Shown: positions 26,931 through 37,105, counted from the stretch's first letter. The stretch is DNA of 51,312 bases from Candidatus Accumulibacter conexus (GCA_017592775.1 JAGFNJ010000039.1:1-51312), one strand, 5' to 3'. Numbers and translations: made by a program. The notes: generated by a model from the sequence alone, not told the origin.

Positions 26931-28979
26931 CTAGTCCTCCTCGACGACCTTGTGTTGCGCCGCGAGTTGCTGCTGCGTTGCCGGAGGTACCTGCGCGTAG
27001 TGGGAAAAGGCGATGCTGTACGAACCCTGTCCGGCGGTCAGCGACTTGAGGCGCGACTGATAGCCTTCAAGTTCCGCCAGCGGCACCTCGCCGCTGATCG
27101 CCATGACACCCACGCCGCGCGGCTGCGTGCCCGTCAGGTGGCCGCGCTTGCTCGACAGGTCACCGGTGACGTCGCCGGTCATCGAATCCGGTGCGAGGAT
27201 CTCGATATCGACGACCGGTTCGAGGATGATGGGCTTGGCGGCGCGGATCGCCTCGACCGTTGCCTTGCGGCCGGCGGTGAAGAACGCGATGTCCTTGCCG
27301 TCAACCGGGTGCGACTTGCCGTCATGGACGATGACCCGCAGGTCCTCGACCGGAAAGCCGGCGACGACGCCGTCGGCAAGCGCCTGGCGAACACCCTTCT
27401 CGACCGCCGCCATGAACACGCCGGGGATCACGCCGCCCTTGACGATATCGACGAACTCGAAACCGGCGCCGCGCTCGAGCGGCTCGACACGCAGCATCAC
27501 TTCGCCGAACTGGCCGGCACCACCACTCTGCTTCTTGTGCCGACAGTGACCCTCGGCGCTGGCCGTGATGGCTTCGCGGTAGGCGATCTGCGGCGGCTTG
27601 GTGTCGAGCTCCAGCTTGTACTGCTGCGCCAGACGGTTGAGTTTGGCGCGCAGGTGCATCTCTCCGATGCCGCGGATGACCGTCTCGTTGGTCGTCGGAT
27701 GACGTTCGACCTTGAAGCAGGGATCTTCGACCTCGAGCTTGTGCAGAATCTCGAACAGGCGCTGTTCGTCGGCCTTGCGCCGCGCATGCACCGCCAGACC
27801 CTGCATCGGCTGCGGGAACTCGAGCGGCACCAGATGGATGTGATCCTCGTCATGCGAGTCGTGCAGGACGCAATCGAACTCGATCTCATCGACCTTGGCA
27901 ATCGCGCCCAGATCACCGGGAACGAGGCTGTCCACCTCGATGTACTCCTTGCCCTGCAGGCGATAGATGTGGCCGACCTTGAACGGCCGCTTGCCGTCGC
28001 CGACGAAAAGTTGCGAGTCCTTGCGGATGGTTCCCTGATGGACGCGGAAGACACCCACCTTGCCGATGAACGGATCGCTGACGACCTTGAAGACGTGCGC
28101 CAGGACGTGCTTCTGCGGATCCGGCTCGGCCTGGAACGCCTCGCTCGGACCGCCCGGTTCACCACGGTAGAACGGCGGCGGGTTGCCTTCGCTCGGGTTG
28201 GGCGCCAGCCGGGCGAGGACGTCGAGGAGCTGCGGAATACCAGCACCGGTCCGCGCCGAGACAAAGAGGATCGGCACCAGGTGGCCGGCGCGCAGCGCCC
28301 GCTCGAAAGGCACATGGAGTTCTTCGAGGGTCGGATCAACACCTTCCTCGAGGTAGCGTGCCAGGAGATCCTCGTCCTCCTCGACGATCTGGTCGATCAG
28401 CGCGCGGTGCGCCGCGGCCACCGACTCGAAATCGCTGTCGCCATCATCATGACCGAGAACCTCGACGACCTCGCTGCCCTGCTTGGCGGGCAGGTCGAGC
28501 AGCATGCATTCGCGGCCGAAGCGCTCGCGGATGCTGGCGACCAGCGCCGGCAGGTTGACGTTCTCGGCGTCGATCTTGTTGATGACGATCATCCGGCAGA
28601 CGCCGCGGGCGGCAGCCAAGCGCATCATCCGTTCGCTGGTGAGTTCGATACCATTCTGCGCATTGATCACCACCAGTGCCGTGTCCACAGCCGCCAGGGC
28701 ACCGATCGCCTGCCCGGCGAAGTCCGGGAAACCAGGCGTGTCGACCAGGTGCACGTGCACGCCCTGCCACGAGAAACTGGCCAGAGCCGCATTCAGGGAG
28801 TGCCCGAGTTCCTTCTCCTGCGGATCGAAATCGCAGACGGTGCTGCCCTTCTCGACACTGCCGCGGCTGCTGATGGCCCCGGCGGCGGCGAGCAGGCTCT
28901 CGGCAAGCGAGGTCTTGCCGGCAGCACCATGGCCGACGAGAGCGACGGTGCGAAGGTTACTGGTGGCGGTCTGGCCCAT
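26931..28979 (-). CDS. Elongation factor G-like GTPase
   Basis: 682-residue translational GTPase of the 'EF-G-like' paralogue group. G motifs: P-loop GHGAAGKTS at about residues 16-24, DTPGF, and NKID. Domains II-V of EF-G follow, with the domain IV segment GGAGQFGEVMLRVEP and the C-terminal SYSIAFSHYAQVP. It is shorter than canonical EF-G, and the P-loop lacks the usual Asp-His pair, so it is probably not the housekeeping factor but a specialised paralogue (EF-G2 or a ribosome-associated role). The ATG has GGGAG upstream. First gene of a two-gene set with plsB. Confidence 0.9.
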   Translation of the reverse strand: MGQTATSNLRTVALVGHGAAGKTSLAESLLAAAGAISSRGSVEKGSTVCDFDPQEKELGHSLNAALASFSWQGVHVHLVDTPGFPDFAGQAIGALAAVDTALVVINAQNGIELTSERMMRLAAARGVCRMIVINKIDAENVNLPALVASIRERFGRECMLLDLPAKQGSEVVEVLGHDDGDSDFESVAAAHRALIDQIVEEDEDLLARYLEEGVDPTLEELHVPFERALRAGHLVPILFVSARTGAGIPQLLDVLARLAPNPSEGNPPPFYRGEPGGPSEAFQAEPDPQKHVLAHVFKVVSDPFIGKVGVFRVHQGTIRKDSQLFVGDGKRPFKVGHIYRLQGKEYIEVDSLVPGDLGAIAKVDEIEFDCVLHDSHDEDHIHLVPLEFPQPMQGLAVHARRKADEQRLFEILHKLEVEDPCFKVERHPTTNETVIRGIGEMHLRAKLNRLAQQYKLELDTKPPQIAYREAITASAEGHCRHKKQSGGAGQFGEVMLRVEPLERGAGFEFVDIVKGGVIPGVFMAAVEKGVRQALADGVVAGFPVEDLRVIVHDGKSHPVDGKDIAFFTAGRKATVEAIRAAKPIILEPVVDIEILAPDSMTGDVTGDLSSKRGHLTGTQPRGVGVMAISGEVPLAELEGYQSRLKSLTAGQGSYSIAFSHYAQVPPATQQQLAAQHKVVEED

Positions 28980-29380
28980 TCATCATCTCCCATTGATAGT
29001 CGAACGCGTCTCGCAACTTCGAGAACAAGCCCCATGGCATCACGGTTGCGGGTTTGCCGGACATTCTACCGCGGCGAGGTCTGCAACGCGCGCCCGTCTA
29101 TTGTTCGCGCGCTCGGCCTGGGTCGGTGCAGTGCGCTGCAGCGGACGGACGCCGTGCAGGGCATGCCTCGCCCCTCCCCGCGAGTTTACGGGCCCCGCTC
29201 AGGCAACAAGCGGCAGCACGCCGCATGACAGGGGCGAATCTGTCGTGTTTTTGCCGCATTGGGCGCTGTGCAGGCCCTTGCGCCACGCAATGCGGCGACA
29301 TCCGGTTGGTGCAAAGGCCCCGCCTCGGCTACATTTGCAGCCCGAAGCAACGACAGACAGACAAAGCGTCAGGAGACACG
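28980..29380. other. 401-base divergent gap between EF-G-like gene and maeB
   Basis: Contains the starts of both genes. A plus-strand promoter-like pair, TTGGTG (29306-29311) and TACATT (29330-29335) with an 18-base spacer, precedes maeB. A hairpin with an 8-base-pair stem GCCGCATT/AATGCGGC (29253-29296) and inner GGCGC/GCGCC lies just upstream of it. No gene is seen; the long frame that opens at 29054 is an extension of maeB without a start signal. Confidence 0.5.
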
Positions 29381-31669
29381 ATGGAAAACGATCAACGGCA
29401 GGCGGATCTGCGCGAGGCAGCCCTGGAGTATCACCGTTACCCGACCCCCGGCAAGATCGCGGTACAGCCGACCAAAGGGCTGAGCAACCAGATCGATCTC
29501 GCGCTCGCCTATTCTCCCGGCGTCGCCCACGCATGCCACGCGATCGTCGCTGATGCCGACGCGTCGAGCCTGTACACCTCGCGCGCCAATCTCGTCGGCG
29601 TCATCACCAACGGCACCGCCGTGCTCGGACTCGGCAACATCGGCCCGCTGGCTGCAAAGCCGGTGATGGAGGGCAAGGGCTGCCTGTTCAAGAAGTTCGC
29701 CGGCATCGATGTCTTTGACATCGAACTTGCGGAAAGCGACCCCGACCGCCTGATCGACATGATCGCCGCCATGGAGCCGACCCTCGGCGGCATCAACCTG
29801 GAAGACATCAAGGCCCCGGAGTGCTTCTACATCGAGGCCAGACTCAAGGAGCGCATGTCGATCCCGGTCTTCCACGACGACCAGCATGGCACCGCGATCA
29901 TCTCCGCGGCAGCGATTCTCAACGCACTCAAGATCACCGGCAAGCACGCGGCGGCGGTGAAAGTCGTCTGCTCGGGGGCTGGCGCGGCGGCGATTTCCTG
30001 CCTCAACCTGTGGTGTGATCTCGGCGTTCGGCGCGAGAACATCCTTGTCTGCGATTCCAAGGGGGTGATCTACGTCGGGCGCGACGCGGACATGGAACCG
30101 ACCAAGGCGCGCTACGCCCGCGACACCGAGGCGCGCACCCTCGCCGATGCGATTGACGGTGCCGACGTGTTCCTCGGACTTTCGGCTGCCGGGCTGCTGC
30201 AACCGGAGATGCTGGCGCGCATGGCGGCGCAGCCGATCGTCTTCGCGCTGGCGAACCCGACCCCGGAGATCATGCCCGAACTGGCGCGGGAGGTGCGCCC
30301 GGACGTGATCATCGCCACTGGTCGCTCCGACTACCCGAACCAGGTGAACAATGTCCTGTGCTTCCCCTTCATCTTCCGCGGCGCGCTCGATGTCGGCGCG
30401 CGCGGCATCAACGAGCAGATGAAGATGGCCTGCGTCAAGGCGCTGGCAGAAATGGCGCAACAGGAAGTCAGCGATGAAGTGGCGATGGCCTATCCCGGCG
30501 AGCTGCTCACCTTCGGCCCCGACTATCTGATTCCCAAGCCCTTCGATCCGCGACTGATCACCACCATCGCACCGGCGGTGGCACAGGCGGCAATGAGTGC
30601 CGGCATCGCCAGCCGCCCAATCGCCGACTTCACTGCCTATCGCGAAAAACTCCGCGAGTTCGTCTACCAGACCGGTGTCGGCATGCGCGCCATCTTCTCC
30701 GCGGCGAGACGCGGACGCAAGACCCGCATCGTCTATCCCGATGGTGAGGACGAGCGCATGCTGCGTGCCGCGCAAACGATTCTCAATGAGGGTCTGACGA
30801 GGCCGATCCTGATCGGCCGCCCCGACGTGATCGCCGCGCGTCTGCAGCGCATCGGGTCCAGGCTGCGCATCGGCTCGATGCTCGAGGTGGTCGATCCCAA
30901 CAGCGACACGCGTTACCGGGACTGCTGGACGGCCTACCATGAGTTGCGCAAGCGGCACGGGGTGACGATCGATATCGCGAAATCGCGCCTGCGCAATGAC
31001 AACACCATCATCGGCGCCATGCTGGTTCGTCTGGGCCACGCCGACGGGATGATTTGTGGGCTTTCCGGGCGCTTTGCGCACCACCTGCGGCAGGTCGACG
31101 AGATCATCGGCAAGGCGCCGGGGTGCACGACCATGGCGGCGATGACGCATGTCCTGCTGCCTGGTCGCGCGCTCTTCCTCTGCGACACACATGTCAATGA
31201 GGACCCCGATGCGCAGCAGCTGGCCGAGATCACGCTGATGGCAGTCGATGCCGTGCGCCGTTTCAAGATCCGGCCGAAAGTGGCTCTGCTGTCGCATTCG
31301 AACTTCGGCTCGTCACAGACGGCTGCCGCGCGCAAGGTCGCCGAAGCCCTGATGCTCGTTCGTGCCCGCGCACCCGAACTGGAGATCGACGGCGAGATGC
31401 ACGGCGAGAGCGCGCTCAGCGAAGCGATTCGCCGGCAGTCGGACCCCCAGTCCCCACTCACTGGCGAAGCGAACGTTCTCGTCATGCCCAACCTCGACTC
31501 GGCCAACATCTCCTACAATCTGCTCAAGATGACCGGTGGCGATGGCATGTCAGTCGGCCCGATCCTGCTCGGCGCCGCCCGCCCGGTACACCTGCTGGCA
31601 CCGACCTCGAGCGTGCGTCGGGTGGTCGACATGACCGCGCTCGTCGTCGTGGACGCAGCGAACAAGTAA
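29381..31669 (+). CDS. maeB: NADP-dependent malic enzyme with phosphotransacetylase-like domain
   Basis: Oxidatively decarboxylates malate to pyruvate with formation of NADPH. 762 residues from the ATG at 29381, which has AGGAGA at the right distance. The N-terminal malic enzyme half (to about 430) carries [34 protein letters not shown] and the nucleotide loop GAGAAAISC. The C-terminal 330 residues are a phosphotransacetylase-like domain ([31 protein letters not shown]), usually non-catalytic and used for allosteric control by acetyl-CoA in the MaeB family. Supplies NADPH and pyruvate; single gene. Confidence 0.96.
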   Translation: MENDQRQADLREAALEYHRYPTPGKIAVQPTKGLSNQIDLALAYSPGVAHACHAIVADADASSLYTSRANLVGVITNGTAVLGLGNIGPLAAKPVMEGKGCLFKKFAGIDVFDIELAESDPDRLIDMIAAMEPTLGGINLEDIKAPECFYIEARLKERMSIPVFHDDQHGTAIISAAAILNALKITGKHAAAVKVVCSGAGAAAISCLNLWCDLGVRRENILVCDSKGVIYVGRDADMEPTKARYARDTEARTLADAIDGADVFLGLSAAGLLQPEMLARMAAQPIVFALANPTPEIMPELAREVRPDVIIATGRSDYPNQVNNVLCFPFIFRGALDVGARGINEQMKMACVKALAEMAQQEVSDEVAMAYPGELLTFGPDYLIPKPFDPRLITTIAPAVAQAAMSAGIASRPIADFTAYREKLREFVYQTGVGMRAIFSAARRGRKTRIVYPDGEDERMLRAAQTILNEGLTRPILIGRPDVIAARLQRIGSRLRIGSMLEVVDPNSDTRYRDCWTAYHELRKRHGVTIDIAKSRLRNDNTIIGAMLVRLGHADGMICGLSGRFAHHLRQVDEIIGKAPGCTTMAAMTHVLLPGRALFLCDTHVNEDPDAQQLAEITLMAVDAVRRFKIRPKVALLSHSNFGSSQTAAARKVAEALMLVRARAPELEIDGEMHGESALSEAIRRQSDPQSPLTGEANVLVMPNLDSANISYNLLKMTGGDGMSVGPILLGAARPVHLLAPTSSVRRVVDMTALVVVDAANK

Positions 31670-31696
31670 CCCGACCGGCCCACTCGCCGCTCTTCA

Positions 31697-31797
31697 CCCG
31701 CCCGTCGCAGGAAGTCGTGGGCGACGGGCGGGCGATCCGGCCCGGCGCCTGCCGGGCCGGCGAGCGTTGGCGCGCGACCCCACATCGGCCGCGCGCC
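31697..31797. other. Three tandem GC-rich hairpins between maeB and pilB
   Basis: Hairpin 1: CCCGCCCGTCGC (31697-31708) pairs perfectly with 31721-31732. Hairpin 2: CCGGCCCGGC (31737-31746) pairs perfectly with 31751-31760 around a four-base loop. Hairpin 3: GGCGCGCG (31769-31776) pairs perfectly with CGCGCGCC (31790-31797), followed by TTTAC. The last could be a weak terminator for maeB; three perfect stems in 100 bases are more than termination needs. Confidence 0.6.
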
Positions 31798-31897
31798 TTT
31801 ACAAAAGCCTTCAGCCAATGCATCATCGGGCGAGGCTCTTGCTGGAGTCGGGATGTGATGGTCGACAACGCGTTGCAGGGTCCGATCGCAAACAACA

Positions 31898-33613
31898 ATG
31901 GCAGCCAATCCGCAACAATCACCACTTAGCGGCTTCGCCCGTGCGCTGGTCCAAGCCGGCCGACTCAAGGAATCCGAGGCGGAGGCCCTGCTTGCCCAGG
32001 CAGCATCGCGGAAGACAACGCTGATCGAGGAGGTGGTTGCCGCGAGAAAGGCGAGTTTCATTGAGCTGGCGCGCTTCGCCGCGGACAAGTTCGGCTATCC
32101 GCTGCTCGACTTGGCTGCCTTCGACGACGCACACATCCAGAAGAACGCGATCGACCGCAAACTGATCGCAACCCATCGCGTCGTTCCTCTGCACAAGCGG
32201 GGCAATCGTCTCGCCGTCGCGATTGCGGATCCGACCAATCTGCGCGCACTCGACGAGATCCGCTTTCAGACCGGGCTGGCGGTGGATCCCGTCATCGTCG
32301 AGGAGAACAAGCTCACACCCCTCGTCACCCGGCTTTCCGAGTCGACCGAGGAAACCCTGCGCAGCCTGGCAAGCGAGGACATCAACCTCGAGTTCACCGA
32401 CGAGCAGGCCACCGAGAAGGCAGATGACGCGGCAGCGCTCGAAGTCGACGACGCGCCGGTCGTTCGCTTCATCCAGAAGATGCTGCTCGACGCCATCGGC
32501 GAAGGGGCTTCCGACATCCATTTCGAGCCCTACGAGAAGAGCTATCGCATCCGCTTCCGGACCGACGGAGTGCTGCGCGAGGTGGCTGCGCCACCATTGG
32601 TGATCAAGGAGAAGATCGCATCGCGGATCAAGGTGATTTCGCGTCTCAACATCGCCGAGAAGCGGGTTCCCCAGGACGGGCGCATGCGCCTCGTCCTGTC
32701 GAAGAGTCGGGCGATCGATTTTCGCGTCAGTACGCTGCCGACGATGTATGGCGAGAAGATCGTCCTCAGGATCCTCGACCCGGCGTCGGCAACGCTGGGA
32801 ATCGAAGCCCTCGGCTATGAGGAAGAACAGAAGGCCATACTGCTCGAGGCCATCCATCGCCCCTACGGCATGATCCTGGTGACTGGCCCGACCGGTTCCG
32901 GCAAGACGGTTTCGCTGTACACGTGCCTCAACATTCTCAATCGACCCGGGGTCAATATCGCGACTGCGGAGGATCCCGCCGAGATCCCGCTGCCCGGAAT
33001 CAACCAGGTCAACGTCGACGAGAGAGCGGGGCTCACCTTCCCGATCGCGCTGCGGGCCTTTCTTCGCCAGGATCCGGACATCATCATGGTCGGCGAAATC
33101 CGCGACATCGAGACCGCCGAGATCGCCATCAAGGCAGCTCAGACCGGCCATATGGTGCTATCGACCCTGCACACCAACGACGCCCCGGCAACTCTGACGC
33201 GCCTGATGAACATGGGGATCCCGACCTTCAATCTGGCCTCGAGCATTCTGCTGATCACCGCCCAGCGACTGGTCCGGCGCCTCTGCACCTGCAAGAGGGA
33301 ACTGGCGACGCCAGTCGAGACACTGCTCAACGCGGGCTTCGACGAGGGCGATCTGGATGGAACATGGACCCTCTACGGTCCGGGCGAGTGTGACCGCTGC
33401 AAGGGAACCGGCTACAAGGGACGCGTCGGCCTCTACGAGGTGATGCCGGTCACCGATGCAATCCAGCGCATCATCATGGCGAACGGAACCGAGCGCGACA
33501 TCGCGCTGCAGGCGCGTGAAGAAGGCGTGGTCGATCTTCGCCGTGCCGGCTTGCTGAAGGTGAAGCAAGGGCTGACCTCTCTCGACGAGGTTCTCGGCAG
33601 CACCAACGCTTGA
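31898..33613 (+). CDS. pilB: Type IV pilus assembly ATPase PilB
   Basis: Cytoplasmic hexameric ATPase that powers pilus extension. 571 residues. The N-terminal MshEN/GspE-N domain (about 5-150) is followed by the ATPase core: Walker A GPTGSGKTVS near 326-335, Asp box, Walker B DPDIIMVGEIRD and His box. The zinc-binding cysteines are visible as CTCKRE and CDRCKGTGYKGR. Where most PilB proteins have AEDPVEI this one has AEDPAEI, a minor change. First of pilB-pilC-pilD; pilins and other pil genes are elsewhere. The ribosome site is weak. Confidence 0.97.
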   Translation: MAANPQQSPLSGFARALVQAGRLKESEAEALLAQAASRKTTLIEEVVAARKASFIELARFAADKFGYPLLDLAAFDDAHIQKNAIDRKLIATHRVVPLHKRGNRLAVAIADPTNLRALDEIRFQTGLAVDPVIVEENKLTPLVTRLSESTEETLRSLASEDINLEFTDEQATEKADDAAALEVDDAPVVRFIQKMLLDAIGEGASDIHFEPYEKSYRIRFRTDGVLREVAAPPLVIKEKIASRIKVISRLNIAEKRVPQDGRMRLVLSKSRAIDFRVSTLPTMYGEKIVLRILDPASATLGIEALGYEEEQKAILLEAIHRPYGMILVTGPTGSGKTVSLYTCLNILNRPGVNIATAEDPAEIPLPGINQVNVDERAGLTFPIALRAFLRQDPDIIMVGEIRDIETAEIAIKAAQTGHMVLSTLHTNDAPATLTRLMNMGIPTFNLASSILLITAQRLVRRLCTCKRELATPVETLLNAGFDEGDLDGTWTLYGPGECDRCKGTGYKGRVGLYEVMPVTDAIQRIIMANGTERDIALQAREEGVVDLRRAGLLKVKQGLTSLDEVLGSTNA

Positions 33614-33626
33614 AGACGAGGGAAGA

Positions 33627-34865
33627 ATGGCGACTGCAGCAAAACCTGCGAAGAAAATCGCACCGGAAGTCAAGGAGTTCGTTTTCCTCTGGGAGGGAAA
33701 GAACAAGGCTGGCAAGGTCGTACGCGGCGAGCAGCGTGCCTCCAGCCAGACCGTCGTGCAGGCCACCCTGCGACGGCAGGGCATTCTCGTCACCAAGATC
33801 AGCCGTCAGCGTTTCCGGGGCGGGCGCACGATCACCGAAAAGGACATCACGCTGTTCACCCGCCAGTTGGCGACGATGATGAAGGCCGGGGTACCCCTGC
33901 TGCAGACCTTCGAAATCGTCGGCCGTGGCCACGACAACCCGGCTGTCGGCAAACTGCTGCTCGACATCAAGGCCGACGTCGAGACCGGAAGTTCGCTGTC
34001 GCAGGCCTTTCGCAAGTATCCCGTGCAGTTCGACGCGCTGTACTGCAACCTGGTGGCCGCCGGTGAGCAGGCCGGCATCTTGGAAACGCTCCTCGATCGC
34101 CTCGCCACCTACAAGGAAAAGATGATCGCCATCAAGTCCAAGATCAAGGCTGCGATGTTCTACCCGGTGGCCATCATCGTCGTTGCCTTCATCATCACGG
34201 CGGTGATCATGATCTTCGTCATCCCGGCATTCAAGGAGGTGTTCAAGAGCTTCGGTGCCGATCTGCCGACGCCGACGCTGATCGTCATCGGCATGTCGGA
34301 TTTCGTCGTCGAGTACTGGTGGCTGCTGTTCGGTGGCATCGGCCTGTCGATCTACGCCTTCTTCTACACCTGGAAGAGGTCGGAGACGATGCAGATCGCC
34401 TTCGACCGCCTTTTCCTCCGGCTGCCGGTATTTGGCGATGTCATCCGCAAGTCGGTGATCGCCCGCTGGACGCGGACACTGGCTACCATGTTCGCGGCTG
34501 GCGTACCTCTGGTCGAATCCCTCGAGTCAGTCGGCGGCGCCGCCGGAAACTACGTATACAAGGCGGCCACGCGCCAGATCCAGAACGAAGTGAGCACCGG
34601 CACCAATCTCACGACGGCGATGCAGAATACACAGCTGTTCCCGAACATGGTCAATCAGATGGTGGCGATCGGCGAGGAGTCCGGTGCTCTCGACTCGATG
34701 CTCGGCAAGGTGGCCGACTTTTTCGAGCAGGAGGTCGACGATGCGGTCGAGGCGCTGGCGAGCCTGATGGAACCAATGATCATGGTCGTATTGGGCGTCC
34801 TGATCGGTGGCATGGTGATCGCCATGTACCTGCCGATCTTCAAGCTGGGTGCTGTGGTCGGGTAA
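33627..34865 (+). CDS. pilC: Type IV pilus inner-membrane platform PilC
   Basis: Polytopic inner-membrane protein that couples the PilB motor to pilin assembly. 412 residues with two GspF repeats; conserved blocks are FTRQLATMMKAGVPLLQ in the first and ARWTRTLATMFAAGVPLVE in the second, with three membrane segments (near 175-200, 225-245 and 380-400). It starts 13 bases after pilB and its stop overlaps the pilD start by one base. Standard family length and order. Confidence 0.97.
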   Translation: MATAAKPAKKIAPEVKEFVFLWEGKNKAGKVVRGEQRASSQTVVQATLRRQGILVTKISRQRFRGGRTITEKDITLFTRQLATMMKAGVPLLQTFEIVGRGHDNPAVGKLLLDIKADVETGSSLSQAFRKYPVQFDALYCNLVAAGEQAGILETLLDRLATYKEKMIAIKSKIKAAMFYPVAIIVVAFIITAVIMIFVIPAFKEVFKSFGADLPTPTLIVIGMSDFVVEYWWLLFGGIGLSIYAFFYTWKRSETMQIAFDRLFLRLPVFGDVIRKSVIARWTRTLATMFAAGVPLVESLESVGGAAGNYVYKAATRQIQNEVSTGTNLTTAMQNTQLFPNMVNQMVAIGEESGALDSMLGKVADFFEQEVDDAVEALASLMEPMIMVVLGVLIGGMVIAMYLPIFKLGAVVG

Positions 34866-35728
34866 TGCCGGGCATTCTCGCCGGCGAGGTCGATCCTGCG
34901 CTTTTCACCTTCTTCTGCGGCCTGAGCGGACTGCTCGTCGGCAGTTTTCTCAATGTCGTCATCCACCGCCTGCCGCGGATGATCGAGCGCGACTGGCGCG
35001 CCCACTGCGCCGAGTTGCGCGGCGAGGAGCCGACGCCGGCGGCGGAGCCGTTCTCGCTGCTCAGGCCGCGCTCGCGCTGCCCGGTCTGTGCCCACCAGAT
35101 CAGCGCCGCCGAGAACATCCCGGTGCTCAGCTGGCTCCTGCTGCGCGGTCGCTGCTCCGCCTGCAATGCCCGCATTCCGCTGCGCTACCCGCTGGTCGAG
35201 ATCATCAGCGCTCTTCTCTGCGCCTTCGCCGCGTATCATTTCGGACCCGGATGGAACGTCCTGGGCGCCATGCTGATGAGCTGGTGCCTCATCGCGCTGA
35301 CCTGCATCGACTTCGACACGCAGTTGCTGCCGGACTCGATCACCCTGCCGTTGCTCTGGGCTGGACTGTTGTTCAACCTGTCGGCCACGTTCACCGATCT
35401 CCAGTCGGCCGTCATTGGCTCGGTTGCCGGCTATCTCTTCCTGTGGCTGATCTACTGGGCCTTCAAGCTCGTCACCGGTAAGGAAGGAATGGGTTACGGC
35501 GATTTCAAGCTGCTCGCTGCCCTCGGCGCCTGGCTCGGCTGGCAACTCCTGCCCCTGACCGTCCTGCTGTCGTCGTTCCTCGGCGCCGTGGTCGGCATCG
35601 CCCTGATCGTCCTCACCAGGCGCGGGCGCAGCGTGCCGATCCCTTTCGGGCCCTATCTGGCAATCGCCGGACTCCTCGCGCTGTACTGGGGCAAGCCGCT
35701 GACACGGGCCTACGTCGGGCTGCTCTGA
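34865..35728 (+). CDS. pilD: Prepilin leader peptidase / N-methyltransferase
   Basis: Polytopic aspartic protease that cuts prepilin leaders and methylates the new N-terminus. 287 residues. N-terminal GSFLNVVIHRLP is followed by the four zinc cysteines (CPVC and CSAC) of the methyltransferase loop. The two catalytic Asp residues are in IDFDTQLLPD and GYGDFK. About seven to eight membrane helices. It ends the pilBCD set; coaE and zapD, which often follow pilD in related bacteria, are absent. Confidence 0.97.
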   Translation: MPGILAGEVDPALFTFFCGLSGLLVGSFLNVVIHRLPRMIERDWRAHCAELRGEEPTPAAEPFSLLRPRSRCPVCAHQISAAENIPVLSWLLLRGRCSACNARIPLRYPLVEIISALLCAFAAYHFGPGWNVLGAMLMSWCLIALTCIDFDTQLLPDSITLPLLWAGLLFNLSATFTDLQSAVIGSVAGYLFLWLIYWAFKLVTGKEGMGYGDFKLLAALGAWLGWQLLPLTVLLSSFLGAVVGIALIVLTRRGRSVPIPFGPYLAIAGLLALYWGKPLTRAYVGLL

Positions 35729-36007
35729 TCCGTCGCCGGGGCAGTGCCTTGAGCGTCCGTCGGACACGAACGACGCCGCCCATCGACCCGGCACTGATCT
35801 TGACCGACGGTCGCCGTTTCCACCAAAGTGGGTGTTTGCCGATCCTCGATGGCGAGGCGACAACCTCACGGCACGGCTGCCCCACGCCGCTGCAAGCATG
35901 CTGCGTGAACGGGGGGTGTATCATCGGCGGCTGGACCGCGGCGCCAGGCACGGTCTGCCAGCCGGCAGCCGGTTGTCGGTCGAACTTGAAGAAGAGGAAC
36001 CAACAGG

Positions 36008-37102
36008 ATGAAACGAGATCCATGCTTCCGCATCGCCGTTCTCCCGGGCGACGGCATTGGCCCCGAGGTCGTCGGCGCCTGCCTGCAGGTGCTCGAGGTC
36101 CTGCGTGAGCGACTCGGGGGTCTGTCCTTCGACTTCCGCCACCTCGAAGGCGGTGCGGCGCATTACCAGAAGACCGGCATCGCGTTCTCGCAGGAAAGCC
36201 TTGACGAGTGCAAGCGGGCAGACGCCGTTCTCTTCGGCGCCATCGGTCTCCCCGACGTGCGCTACCCGGACGGCACCGAGATAGCGACCCATTTCGACCT
36301 GCGCGCGGCAATGGATCTCTACGCCGGCTTGCGACCGATACGCAGCTACCCTGGCCTGCCGCGCATCCTCACCGACAAACGGGCGGCGCGGATCGACCTG
36401 ATCCTGATTCGCGAGCAGAGCGAGGGCCTCCTGCAACCGCGCCTGCGCGGCACCGTTGAAGACGACAGCATCGCCCGCGAGACAATGACGATCTCGCGCC
36501 GTGGCAGTCGCCGGATCGCCGAGTTCGCGTTCCACGTCGCTGCCCGGCGTGCCAGGAACAGGCGGCGGCCCGGCCGGGTCCTCTGCGTCGACAAGGCCAA
36601 CGCGCTGGTGTCGATGGCTTTTTTTCGCAAGCTCTTCGATGAAGTGGCAGCCGCTCACCCGGAGACGCAAGCGGCGCATGCCTACGTCGATGCCACCGCC
36701 ATGAACTTGGTGCGGTCGCCATGGGATTTCGACGTTCTCCTTACCGAGAACGCCTTCGGCGGCATTCTGTCCGATCTCGCCGCGGGCCTCGTTGGCAGCC
36801 TCGGCCTGGTTCCCTCGGCCGATATCGGCGACCAGCATGCCGTCTTCCAGCCTGCCCATGGCAGCGCACCCGACATCGCCGGCCAGGGCATCGCCAACCC
36901 GGTGGCACAGATACTGTCGGCGGCGCTGATGCTCGACTGGCTCGCCGACCGCCATGGTGAACCCCGGCTGGCGCACGGCGCGCGCATCATCGAGCACGCC
37001 GTCGAGAAGGCGCTGACGCTCGTCTGCCCGATCGAATTCGGTGGGCAGGACGGCACAACGGCCATCACGCGGGCGGTGATGGGACAGATCCGCAAGTCCT
37101 GA
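36008..37102 (+). CDS. Isocitrate/isopropylmalate dehydrogenase family protein of unassigned substrate
   Basis: 364-residue beta-decarboxylating dehydrogenase: N-terminal AVLPGDGIGPEV, substrate-binding region with three Arg-containing blocks, the Lys/Asp catalytic part (VDKANAL, DATAMNLVRSPWDFDVLLTEN) and the cofactor region HGSAPDIAGQGIANP. It resembles LeuB and tartrate dehydrogenase more than the long isocitrate dehydrogenase. The segment before the substrate Arg residues (HFDLRAAMDLYAGLRP) differs from typical LeuB, and the gene is not beside leuCD, so 3-isopropylmalate should not be assumed. Homoisocitrate, tartrate or 3-alkylmalate are alternatives. An ATG with no strong ribosome site; stands alone between pilD and an esterase gene. 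Confidence 0.85.
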   Translation: MKRDPCFRIAVLPGDGIGPEVVGACLQVLEVLRERLGGLSFDFRHLEGGAAHYQKTGIAFSQESLDECKRADAVLFGAIGLPDVRYPDGTEIATHFDLRAAMDLYAGLRPIRSYPGLPRILTDKRAARIDLILIREQSEGLLQPRLRGTVEDDSIARETMTISRRGSRRIAEFAFHVAARRARNRRRPGRVLCVDKANALVSMAFFRKLFDEVAAAHPETQAAHAYVDATAMNLVRSPWDFDVLLTENAFGGILSDLAAGLVGSLGLVPSADIGDQHAVFQPAHGSAPDIAGQGIANPVAQILSAALMLDWLADRHGEPRLAHGARIIEHAVEKALTLVCPIEFGGQDGTTAITRAVMGQIRKS

Positions 37103-37105
37103 ACC

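Noticed and set aside
26886-29228. A 780-codon open frame on the plus strand
   Set aside because: Antisense to the EF-G-like GTPase; no start signal and no recognisable domain.
35749-36108. Cys-containing 119-codon frame between pilD and the dehydrogenase
   Set aside because: Overlaps the dehydrogenase start, has no ribosome site and no conserved feature; the Cys pairs seem accidental.
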